From JAKLFA01 sp038222225 (GTDB lineage: Bacteria; Omnitrophota; Gorgyraeia; Zapsychrales; JANLHA01), in contig JBBRHV010000001.1 of the NCBI GenBank assembly GCA_038222225.1, forward strand, positions 1 through 64,000: 64,000 nucleotides of DNA. Reading direction: 5' to 3'. The position numbers and the translations under genes are program-made. Below, piece after piece: positions 15,501 through 23,000 of the stretch (its first letter is position 1; each line of letters begins with the position of its first letter). The notes below the pieces were generated by a model. That model saw only the letters and a program-made list of their open reading frames with translations. It made no database searches and was not told the origin of the DNA.

Positions 15501-17128
15501 GCATGGCTGCTACCCCCGGAGATACGACGGAGTGCGCGGATACGCCGGGGTTTGCTAATTATGATCCGCCAGACGTGGAATATACTGATATTATCGGTCA
15601 GTGGACGCCGTGTTTAGGCCTTCCAGTGGTAGCAACGGCGTGTGATGGCGGGACGCCTTGGGCGTCACTCCTTATTACCTGTGCGACCCCTCGGGAAGAC
15701 ATTGATTTGTGCATGAGAAACCGTTTGAATTCCTGTGGGTGGATTGTTCCCGGAGGAGACACGAGTTTTTATGACGCCATGATCTTATCGACGGATTGTT
15801 CTCCCGGGATTGCCGGGGTTGTGCCGGAGAGTCCTTATCGTAGGTGGCTGAAAGCGAACATTGCTGTTGCTGATCCTTTAGTGGTTGTGGCGAAGCTTGC
15901 GATGCGCAAAAAGTTTTTGATTGCTGTGCGCGATGAAATCGAAGAGGCCCGCAACGGATTTAGAGAGGCGTATAACCGGCTGACAGAATTTTTAGACAAT
16001 GGGACAGTCTTTGGTACAGCCATGACATTTAATCAGCCTTCGAATCCTAATCCGTGTGAGGCCGATATGGAGGCTCAGATTGTCCTTCCGGGCACCCCTA
16101 CGGGATATGCCGATACGGCTGCTCCAGCCGTTCCGTCCCCGTATCGCCGTCTGGACTCGTTATGTGATACAGTACCCTGTAAGATAAGATTTCCATATTC
16201 TAACCGTACGGAGGTGCATGGAGGGACTTCATTTACTGGCACCAATCAAGATTCTCCGTCAGAAATGTTGATCAGGGTGCGGACAATGCAACAGCAGGCG
16301 GCCGATGTGGATTATCAAGACTCCGGGCTTCCGGCGTTTGCCATTTATGTTTGGCGGGGAGACGCGGAGACGGATCCGGATTGGATGGCTAACGGCGTAA
16401 TGCATGGGGAAGGGCTTTTGCACGCGGTTAAAGTAGACGCCAGGGTACCTCGTCGCTGTAGAGGCAGATGTGACTTTTATGGCCAGGGGCCCATGGAGTG
16501 GCCGAAAATTGAAACATTCACAACCGGCTTTTTAGGCTCTACGCGCTGTTATGAGCTCCGCAATTATTTTGGGATGACCAAAGCGCGCGTCATTCGTTTT
16601 GACCAATCACCGAACATTTCAAAGCTTAAATTGTTTAATAAAATCCCTTTTGTTCTTCCGAATCTTTCTCATCCGGATGTGGGGACTGGACAAAATATTA
16701 CGGGAGGGAATGTATTTAGAGTTGGCGGCACGCCGGGGATCTGCGAACAGTATGTCGATCCGCTTATTATACAGCCGGGGATCTGCGAACAGTATGTCGA
16801 TCCGCTTATTATACAGTTGATTGCAAACAATGTCCCTCCGACGGTAGATCCGGATTTTCAAAGCATACAACAAGCTTTTATGATCAATTGGCCGCCGACA
16901 GGCTTGGGCCAACCATGGGGCTCATTGACTGCGGCGCAGCAAGCTGATCTAACCTGCTGGAATTTTGTGCATGAGAACATTCTAAGGTACGGCGTGGTCA
17001 GCCATAGCTGCGCAAATTATTATTGGGGGGGACCCGGAGGCGCTGGCTATGGCCAACAGGGGATGAGGGTTAAATTTGCGCCTTGCAATCAGACATTTAT
17101 TGAAAGCGGGGATCTGGATGTCCACTAA
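12569..17128 (+). CDS. giant TadG-like protein with Cys-rich region, 1519 residues
   Basis: Gly30 followed by QIGIVLILLAAFGLLFYAVV is the TadG/TadE-type membrane segment, and LIAAEASAALTASYLAG is the typical TadG continuation. Residues about 97-165 hold a second, very long hydrophobic stretch (ILLVIVIIIAIIINIIPG and onward), sufficient for two more membrane helices. Residues about 293-380 contain about 18 cysteines in some 90 residues, many as CC pairs. The remaining 1100 residues are a large Cys- and Pro-rich extracellular region with DxDxD-like loops. TadG proteins are usually about 350-600 residues and act at the pilus base or tip; this one is roughly three times larger. No von Willebrand A MIDAS motif is visible. 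Probably a disulphide-stabilised adhesin or pilus-base protein. A perfect 42-base tandem duplication lies inside it. Confidence 0.75.
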   Translation: MIQFLRRHAINSMKNVFVPKKTISLRSQTGQIGIVLILLAAFGLLFYAVVLNFSKASDLKTRTLIAAEASAALTASYLAGTAEKLSQEHLKGEAGYCDSSSWLEAVFKIILLVIVIIIAIIINIIPGVGSLISALLWAVVIGAILAIVFTTISIILQITVVQPGITSMWNEMMAKSFENFEDQVLEQGIQMSLQKIVDDTVELPDVLDFDNDGVYAVVNGAVISGGIPDTYARFAHYNTLRLQGAVANRFDPSYLDEFVARLRGLLFLNDTDKGTVEGRVWGFFDETLMFSGGVCPNGASACDPCCLPVPAICCGSCAGEFDRCEPLCCATATCATPAEINRCGMLEPPCCDIPECAPGGIAAATCGYPRPLTCGSEYPDKCYYHSFLYEDNTGNESNPADVAFGQPFIYDPYFEDARNNTDSKYISFREWLGRDDVSDAFKVTVDEATPAYPVKWNTLETLPDDRQEVDPVSGGTVAAALTANFVNPLEERFRPQDASGFYNQDDQAGQFPLFYKIRDQIELPMLGLVAQPNSLNCMWWNRTDSPCTEGILPDPDEQFVLPYLLGANVEYGGVVVLADTLAPLLYEDYAGGNVFRDMGFYGGPDKVGTIGLERLFADDTICAEVAARPVLGLFVGETPAQSIQSNANFPGFKPGTDFYCSENYPYDAHCRKNDPAGGCVEVRTFQRIVDGVTPIQWETYSQSFPVDCSCGETATAHPTKWPDDILDSFYRKITELVALTNELNSLQARKLLTTTFADWYDNVADWIEPAYNKAACEAAANPATDRSCLETYTKKERWGHLWVFREDFREIFQILESWLNNVEDITDAVPVPISYQGGSCGEAWCLPDPDCVMLKHSSGVGQTKEALGYDTPVKDGVYDANDDGLDAVIQCMEWAETAQVESLTVPGTYLPDVGVQGYYIACLNHCGTAYCDNLPRPFVPDYKVITTRPIDADWRMPLAAVDMGGYQKCLSSITVDQCMAATPGDTTECADTPGFANYDPPDVEYTDIIGQWTPCLGLPVVATACDGGTPWASLLITCATPREDIDLCMRNRLNSCGWIVPGGDTSFYDAMILSTDCSPGIAGVVPESPYRRWLKANIAVADPLVVVAKLAMRKKFLIAVRDEIEEARNGFREAYNRLTEFLDNGTVFGTAMTFNQPSNPNPCEADMEAQIVLPGTPTGYADTAAPAVPSPYRRLDSLCDTVPCKIRFPYSNRTEVHGGTSFTGTNQDSPSEMLIRVRTMQQQAADVDYQDSGLPAFAIYVWRGDAETDPDWMANGVMHGEGLLHAVKVDARVPRRCRGRCDFYGQGPMEWPKIETFTTGFLGSTRCYELRNYFGMTKARVIRFDQSPNISKLKLFNKIPFVLPNLSHPDVGTGQNITGGNVFRVGGTPGICEQYVDPLIIQPGICEQYVDPLIIQLIANNVPPTVDPDFQSIQQAFMINWPPTGLGQPWGSLTAAQQADLTCWNFVHENILRYGVVSHSCANYYWGGPGGAGYGQQGMRVKFAPCNQTFIESGDLDVH
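16733..16816 (+). repeat. perfect 42-base tandem duplication within the TadG-like gene
   Basis: The 42 bases at 16733-16774 are repeated exactly at 16775-16816, adding 14 residues in frame (motif GICEQYVDPLIIQ twice). Identity at every base suggests a very recent duplication or an assembly artefact. Confidence 0.95.
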
Positions 17129-17170
17129 GAGTTTTCGAATAGCACTCTTGTTATTAGATCGAGAATTGAT

Positions 17171-17533
17171 ATGATACTATTACGGAATAAAAAAAATAAA
17201 TCGCGAGGAGTAACAACCGTTGAATATTGCGCGCTGGTTGTCATGATTCTGTCTGCGTTTTGGTTTGGACTGCGCGGATACATTCAGCGCGGAATGCAGG
17301 GTCGCTGGAAGGCGGCCGGAGATGCCTTTGGGCAGGGAAGACAATTTGAGCCAAAGGGCGACGGCGCGGTTTCAAGAACAGAAGAGTGTTTTTATAGTGA
17401 AGAGGTCCACAAATGGGTTGATTTAGAATGTTTTGAAACGGATTGTGACTGCACGAAGGAAAACGATGATGCTGATTATGCGACAACCTGTCTTGCATGT
17501 ATGAACAAGCTCGCGTGTCTGTGCACTTTTTAG
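17171..17533 (+). CDS. Cys-rich prepilin, 120 residues
   Basis: Leader MILLRNKKNKSRG, then VTTVEYCALVVMILSAFWFG: Gly at -1, Glu +5, Tyr +6, with a Cys at +7 in the helix. QRGMQGRWKAAGDAFG is the shared post-helix motif. The tail has eight cysteines (ECF twice, CDC, CLAC, CLC), unlike the Cys-poor pilins earlier in the cluster, so it is probably disulphide-locked and located with the Cys-rich TadG-like protein. It precedes tadB by 30 bases. Confidence 0.83.
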   Translation: MILLRNKKNKSRGVTTVEYCALVVMILSAFWFGLRGYIQRGMQGRWKAAGDAFGQGRQFEPKGDGAVSRTEECFYSEEVHKWVDLECFETDCDCTKENDDADYATTCLACMNKLACLCTF

Positions 17534-17563
17534 GATAAGGCTTATGGGGGGAGAAACCGATAG

Positions 17564-18421
17564 ATGTTTGTTTTGGCGTTATTTTTCTTTTTTACAACCT
17601 GCGTGATCGTCGGATATTGGATCTTACCTTCGGCATATCGTCAATCAATTGCTTTGAACCAAAAACGGGCGCATCAGCTGTCGTCGAAGCTCGAGAGGGT
17701 GATTCCCCGGGCGCAGATTAAGCAGGTTGTTCAGATGTATCTGCTGGCTCCGCTTTTTTTGGGGGGATTGTTTTATGCTTTTTTTCCTGAAAAAATGCAG
17801 GTTTATGGAGCGGTCATCGGAGTGGTCTTTGGTTTCATCTTCCCGTCGATCTACACACAGTTTTTAATTGCATCCAACAAACAAAAATTTGGCGACCAGT
17901 TGATCGATGTTTTGATGATCATGTCGAGCTCTTTCCGCGGGGGCTTAAGTTTAATGCAGTCCATGGAAGCCGTTATTGACGAAATGGGAGATCCGTCCAA
18001 TCAGGAGTTTTCCACCGTTTTAGGGGAAAACAAAATGGGGGTTTCTCTTGAAGAGTCCTTTGAGCATTTGTACAATCGTCAGCCGTCATCGTCGCTGCAG
18101 CAGATGGTCACGGCGATTCTTTTGGCGCGTGAAACGGGCGGGAACTTGCCGGCGATTTTTCAGCGGATTGTGGAGGTGATCCGTCAGCGCAAACGCATCC
18201 AGGGGCAGATTGAGACCTTGACGCTTCAGGGAAAGATTCAGGGCATTGTTATGGCGGCATTGCCGGTCGTGTTTTTCGCCTGGGTTTCAGGGATCAACCC
18301 GGACCATTTTAAGATCATGTATGATACGCCGGTTGGGCGCAATCTTTTGGTGGTGTCATTTCTGCTAGAAATTATCGGAGCGTTTATGATTTGGCAGATC
18401 AGCTCCTTAAAGGATTTTTAA
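17564..18421 (+). CDS. tadB: TadB-like inner-membrane platform protein
   Basis: 285 residues. N-terminal helix at residues 3-22, a membrane pair at about 60-105, a cytoplasmic segment of the type II secretion F fold with SSSFRGGLSLMQSMEAV and ARETGGNLPAIFQRI, and two C-terminal membrane helices. TadB and TadC form the inner-membrane base that the CpaF motor turns. Ribosome-binding site GGGGGGAG upstream. Directly followed by tadC, 18 bases later. Confidence 0.92.
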   Translation: MFVLALFFFFTTCVIVGYWILPSAYRQSIALNQKRAHQLSSKLERVIPRAQIKQVVQMYLLAPLFLGGLFYAFFPEKMQVYGAVIGVVFGFIFPSIYTQFLIASNKQKFGDQLIDVLMIMSSSFRGGLSLMQSMEAVIDEMGDPSNQEFSTVLGENKMGVSLEESFEHLYNRQPSSSLQQMVTAILLARETGGNLPAIFQRIVEVIRQRKRIQGQIETLTLQGKIQGIVMAALPVVFFAWVSGINPDHFKIMYDTPVGRNLLVVSFLLEIIGAFMIWQISSLKDF

Positions 18422-18439
18422 TTTTATAAGAGGGGAACT

Positions 18440-19321
18440 ATGCTTTTTATTGCCGCGTTATTATGGTTTTTGTGCGCCTTCAGTTTTGTCTTGGGGCTTT
18501 TTCCTCTGGAGATGGAGACCCGCCCGACATTGCAGGCCTTCGGCTATGAGTTGCGCCCGACGAAAAAAAGAAAAAATCCGTTAGCGATCATCCGCTTGAT
18601 CGCGATGTTTAACCGGCCGTTTGTTGGGTCAGGCAAGCTGCGGGAAAAAATTCTTAAAGAACTTTCCATGGCCCATGTGAATTTAACGCCGGAGGAATTC
18701 TGGCTGTTTAAAGAAATTTCAATTGTGGCGATGCTGGTTTTTACATATCCTCTGATTGAGCCGGATTACCTGATCATGTGGCTGCTGTTATGTGTGTTTT
18801 TCGGATATATGCTGCCCGAGTATTGGCTGCGCGGAAAGATTAAAAAGGTGAAAGGCGTTATTTTGAAAGAACTTCCTGATGCCGTTGACCTTTTGGGATT
18901 GTGCGTGAACGCCGGGTTAGATTTTATGCTGGCTTTGAAGTGGGTTGTTGAAAAATCGCCGCCATCGATCATGGTCAGTGAGATGAATATTCTGCTTCAG
19001 GAAATTAATGTTGGAAAAACCCGACGGGACGCCTTAAAAGCGCTGTCTTCCAAGTATGATTTGCCGGATCTCTCAACATTTACGCGTACTTTGATCCAGG
19101 CCGATAAAATGGGAACGTCGGTTTCCGAGGCGCTGATCATTCTTTCGGAAGACATGCGTCTGGCCCGTTACCGTCGGGGTGAACAAATGGCAATGAAGGC
19201 GCCGATGAAACTATTGGTTCCGTTGTTGTTTTTTATTTTTCCGGTGGTCGGTATTTTGGTCGGGGGTCCGATCTTCATTCAATTTATGACCGAGAATCCC
19301 ATGAGTCGTATTGGTGGGTAA
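18440..19321 (+). CDS. tadC: TadC-like inner-membrane platform protein
   Basis: 293 residues. Membrane helices at about 2-20, 90-125 and 255-285, with the F-domain ELPDAVDLLGLCVNAGLDFMLALKWV in between and LIQADKMGTSVSEAL near the end. This is the second member of the TadB/TadC platform. AAGAGGGG precedes the ATG. The stop at 19321 is followed by 667 bases without a gene. Confidence 0.92.
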   Translation: MLFIAALLWFLCAFSFVLGLFPLEMETRPTLQAFGYELRPTKKRKNPLAIIRLIAMFNRPFVGSGKLREKILKELSMAHVNLTPEEFWLFKEISIVAMLVFTYPLIEPDYLIMWLLLCVFFGYMLPEYWLRGKIKKVKGVILKELPDAVDLLGLCVNAGLDFMLALKWVVEKSPPSIMVSEMNILLQEINVGKTRRDALKALSSKYDLPDLSTFTRTLIQADKMGTSVSEALIILSEDMRLARYRRGEQMAMKAPMKLLVPLLFFIFPVVGILVGGPIFIQFMTENPMSRIGG

Positions 19322-19583
19322 TCATCAAAAGGAGGGGCTTCTCCGGTCTGGTGCAGTCGATGTGGCAGTATTTGGTCTGATGAGTTCTTTGTTTTACCTC
19401 CAAAAAGAAAAAAGGGCCTGGCGGATTAGCGCACTTTTGTTTTGCGCGGAAGGATTCTTTTGTTTCAAAAGGAATCCTTTCGGCAGAAGGCGCAATTTAA
19501 AGGTTTGCTGTTTGAGTAAAAAGGGGACCCTGTAATTAGAGAAGAGGGCTTGAGAAAAAACTGAAGTTTAAGCAAGATAATTA

Positions 19584-19640
19584 ATGTCCAAAAAATGAAA
19601 AATGTCCAATCAGAGAGATAAAAAAAGTTTTTAATGTCCA
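19584..19640 (+). promoter_or_regulatory. cluster of three direct ATGTCCA sites
   Basis: ATGTCCA occurs at 19584-19590, 19602-19608 and 19634-19640, all in the same orientation and each with A-rich sequence on both sides (AATGTCCAAA-like). Two of them match the extended arms of the inverted repeat at 6348-6414. About 145 bases upstream of the -35 element, they could bind the same regulator. Confidence 0.6.
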
Positions 19641-19783
19641 AAGAATGTGTTAAATTCATGTGTTCCAGGGGGTTTTATTATATATAAGAAAACATTTATT
19701 TGTCCTCGAGAAAATAGTTTTCAAAAAGAACGCAACTCGCTAAAAACAAACAACTTGTTTCCAAAAAAAATCTTTGAAAAAAT

Positions 19784-19812
19784 TTGTTGCATATATTGAC
19801 AGGTGGTATACT
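19784..19812 (+). promoter_or_regulatory. probable extended -10 promoter of the giant gene
   Basis: TGGTATACT (19804-19812) is an extended -10 with the upstream TG. A poor -35, TTGTTG (19784-19789), is 17 bases away. A TTGACA at 19796-19801 is too close to that -10 to act with it. Transcription would start near 19819, leaving about 170 bases of leader before the first ATG. Confidence 0.55.
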
Positions 19813-19850
19813 TTAAACACCTAGCCCGGAGGAAAGTGAGTTAAATTTAA

Positions 19851-19925
19851 GAAACCGCTTTACTTAAGTATTTTGGACAATTCAAAAAAATCTTCATAGA
19901 CCGCCTTTCCGGCGGTTTTCTTGTT
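19851..19925 (+). terminator. leader terminator hairpin with a possible anti-terminator arm
   Basis: ACCGCC (19900-19905), TTTCC loop, GGCGGT (19911-19916), then TTTTCTTGTTT form an intrinsic terminator before the giant gene. GAAACCGC (19851-19858) can instead pair with GCGGTTTTC of the right arm, giving a competing fold. This is an attenuator layout; what controls it cannot be read from the sequence. Confidence 0.55.
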
Positions 19926-20083
19926 TGTAGAAATCCTTCCGGCTAAAAAACTAACGTACAATCTGGACATAAAAAAGTACCCACTTTTATGAATGACAGA
20001 ATGGACATAACTCCACAGGCCCTTCGTGCGGCTGCTTCTGAAGGTTCAGAGCAGGCGGAGATGCCTATGTCTGATAATGTCCA
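19871..20083 (+). promoter_or_regulatory. four further ATGTCCA-related sites around the giant-gene start
   Basis: TTTTGGACA at 19871-19879 (one base off the extended arm), TGGACAT at 19964-19970 and about 20002-20008, and ATGTCCA at 20077-20083. The last two lie inside the frame, before the signal peptide. With the three sites further upstream, seven sites fall in 500 bases, far more than chance for a 7-mer on two strands. Confidence 0.55.
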
Positions 20084-23000
20084 GAGTGATATATATATAT
20101 CTAATCCTCAGCGGCCATTTAAAAGCCGTTTTAAGGGTTGGCTTCGTTTAGTTGCTGCTGTTGTGGTTTTTGTGTTCCTTCCTGAGCAAATCAGCTGGGC
20201 CATGAGTTACAATCCGGCGGTTTTATGGAGTGCGCAGCCGATTTCGCTGAGCGGGATGCCAATTTCCGCACCAACCGGTCCGGCGTTAGAGCTTCAGCTT
20301 CCGCAGCAAGAAGCCTCCGAGATGCTGGCGACCAATATTCAGAGCCTTTTGAGCCGCGCGGCTCAGGAAGGTAATCGCAATTTGGAGATCCAAATTGCAT
20401 CTCCCGACGAAAAAGAGTTCCGCAATATTGACGGGCTTCGTGTTTCAGCCAAAACGTCTTTAAGCCAGGAAAAGATTCAAGAGGCGGTCCGCTGGCTTCG
20501 TCAGCCGGAAATTCACCCGCTAAACTGCGGTGTTTTTGCCCTGTATGAATTCTTAAAATTAAACAACACTCCGATCTCTCTGGAACAGGCCTCTTTATCG
20601 ACGCTGTCCATTGACTTGCTTTCTGACATTGTCAAGCCGGGAGATGCGACGCTCAAGACGTCTTTGTACGCCATCGATAAAGTGGTTTCGCTTTATCAGC
20701 TGGAGTATGCGGTCATTAAGCTGGACCCCAAAGAGATCTTGAAACTGAACGCTCCTTTTATTGCGAATTTCGGAAAAGAACATTTTGTGACCGTCACGGC
20801 GCTTGATGAACAGGGCGTTCACATGCAGGACACGGGCGTCGCGCGAACGCTCTCTCAGCCGGAATTTTTGGAAAATTTAAGCGGGTATGTTCTGATTTTA
20901 ACAAAGAATATCCCGATTTCTGTTTCTTACCAAGATGTCAGTGACGTTGAAAAAGCCTTTGTTTGGGGCGACCGCTGGGTAGACCAATCCGACGAGTTGC
21001 CTGGATTATTAGGAGATGTCGGCGCAGCGTGGGCCCGCGCCGGTATGCAGGTTGCCATTTCGGTCGCTATTACGGTTGTGACCTTTGGTCTGGGATGCGC
21101 CATGGCCGTAGCGAGAGACGGCGTTCTCCTGGCCACCGAGCTTGCCAAACTCTTAATGCAGGTCATTGTTTCTGTGGCCCTGATCGGTATTTCGGAGCTG
21201 GTCAACACCATCAATCAGATTGCTGTTTTGAACGGCTGGTGGGATGAAGATGTCGGCTTCGTCATAGGAATCGTTATCTCCACGGCCTTGTCGGTGGGGG
21301 CGGGCATGTTTGCCGGCGGCGCGGCGGGTTCCCTTGGGGCATCCGGCGCTACAGGAGCGGCGTCACAGACAGGGTCAGCCATCGGCGGCGCGGCGTTTGC
21401 CGGATTAGGCACGGGTATCTCAAATGTCCCTTTGACTTTTGCCAGAAGCTTTGCCCAAGCGCTCGTCGTTGCGATTCCCAAGGCATATCTTGCCAGGGAG
21501 CTGTATGAAATCATTGATATTGACGATCCTATTTTAAAATCAGCCGTGGTGGGGGTCTTGTCATCCGTCGGAACCACCATTGGGTTGGTGGGGCTGAGTT
21601 TTGGCCTTGACCAAATTGGTTTAAATTCTGTTAATGGGTTTATGGGCATAAATGTCGCCGATTCTTTTACAGAATTTCTGAAAGATCTCGGTAAAAACGT
21701 GGGGCGCACCGTTGCGGCTAATGCGCTGGCGGTCGGGTTAAGATATCTCGCTTTGGAGATTGATGATGAAACGTTTGCCGCCGACACCTTGGCGTCGCAG
21801 GCCATCGGACAAGTGGGGCAGGCCTTCGGCGGATGGATTTTTGATATGGCGGTGAGCGGATCATTGCCGCAGCTTTTTGCCGGGGAGGTCCAGAAGGGGC
21901 AGATGTTTCAAGACCCTGGCTCTGAAAAGATGGAGGTGCAGGCGCAGGAGCTTTTTGTGACCAGGTCAGACGGAACGCCTGCTCGTCTTACCATGGAAGA
22001 TCCGGGTCGATATACCTATACAGATACTGCAGGGGAGACGGTTTTTCTTAAGCCGGGGGAGGTGGTCGAGACAGTGCCATTGGAAAGAAACGACGCCGGT
22101 CAGTGGGTCCCGCAAGGGACTGCGGATAATAAGAAGGACGACAGCTCCTCTTCAAGCATGAGAACTCCCACACAGTTTATGAATGTAAGGACCCATCAGC
22201 CGGTCCAAATCGCCGATTTCACAAAAGTTACGACACAGTATTATATAGCCGATAAAAAGGGGATGCCGGCCTTTGTCGAGTATGATAAGGCAAGCGGGAA
22301 AATTACCATTCCCCAGAAAAGCGTTGACCAGTTGAAAGCCGATAATTTCCTGAATTTAGATGCTAACACCAAGTATTCTTTGCTCGAAGGAAAAGACAAG
22401 AATGGGAACCTGCAGCTGGGTTTAGGAAAAAGCTGGTTTTGGGGGACGCTGACGACAAAAACTTTGACGTCATTGGTGGGGGTTGCGTTGGCGTTCGGCA
22501 TGGATCGTCTGGAAGATAAATTTATTGGTAAAGATGATCAGGGGCAGAAAGACAAGTTCCAAACGCTCGGGTTTCGGCTGATGGCTTTTCTTGGAACGGC
22601 CTTATCAGCGGAAGCCACTGGAGCGCTTTCGCGTTCCATGTTTTCTGCTCCGAGTGGGACAGGTCTTAAGCCGGGTACGGATACGATCAGTCCATTTGGC
22701 GGTATTTTCATGAGGAGCGTAGAGAAGCTTGCATTAGGGATCAACGACAGCATGTTCAGAGCTAACGGCGCGATGCCGAAAGATTGGGATTGGAGTAATG
22801 GTGAAACGTTTAAGTTTGGGGGCGACGGAGTATCACGATATCGATATCAAGCAATAGATCAAATGGTGCGTTTTTACGAAGGGGCCGGGGAAAGCGCCGG
22901 TTGGGGCTTGGATTCCTATTTTAAGATCAAAGACCTTCGTAAGCAGCTGGAAGGGGAGCAAGAGAAAGTAGACGGAAAGAAAAAAACCACGCAAAAATCC

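Larger units (their letters stand above)
19322..19988 (+). other. AT-rich control region upstream of the giant gene
   Basis: No convincing gene. It contains a small hairpin (19450-19479: AAGGATT...AATCCTT arms, no T-run), three close ATGTCCA sites at 19584, 19602 and 19634, an extended -10 promoter near 19784-19812, a leader with a terminator hairpin, and two more related sites. An open frame from 19311 to 19535 is Arg/Phe-rich, lacks a ribosome-binding site and overlaps tadC, so it is not called. Confidence 0.7.

Noticed and set aside
16733..16816. CRISPR-like direct repeat
   Set aside because: Only two adjacent copies with no spacer, inside a coding frame; no cas genes or arrays in the window.
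19311..19535. 74-codon open frame after tadC
   Set aside because: Non-ATG start inside tadC, no ribosome-binding site, Arg/Phe-rich composition and overlap with control elements.
19796..19812. TTGACA plus TATACT as a sigma70 promoter pair
   Set aside because: Only five bases separate them; the -10 is better used with TTGTTG at 19784.
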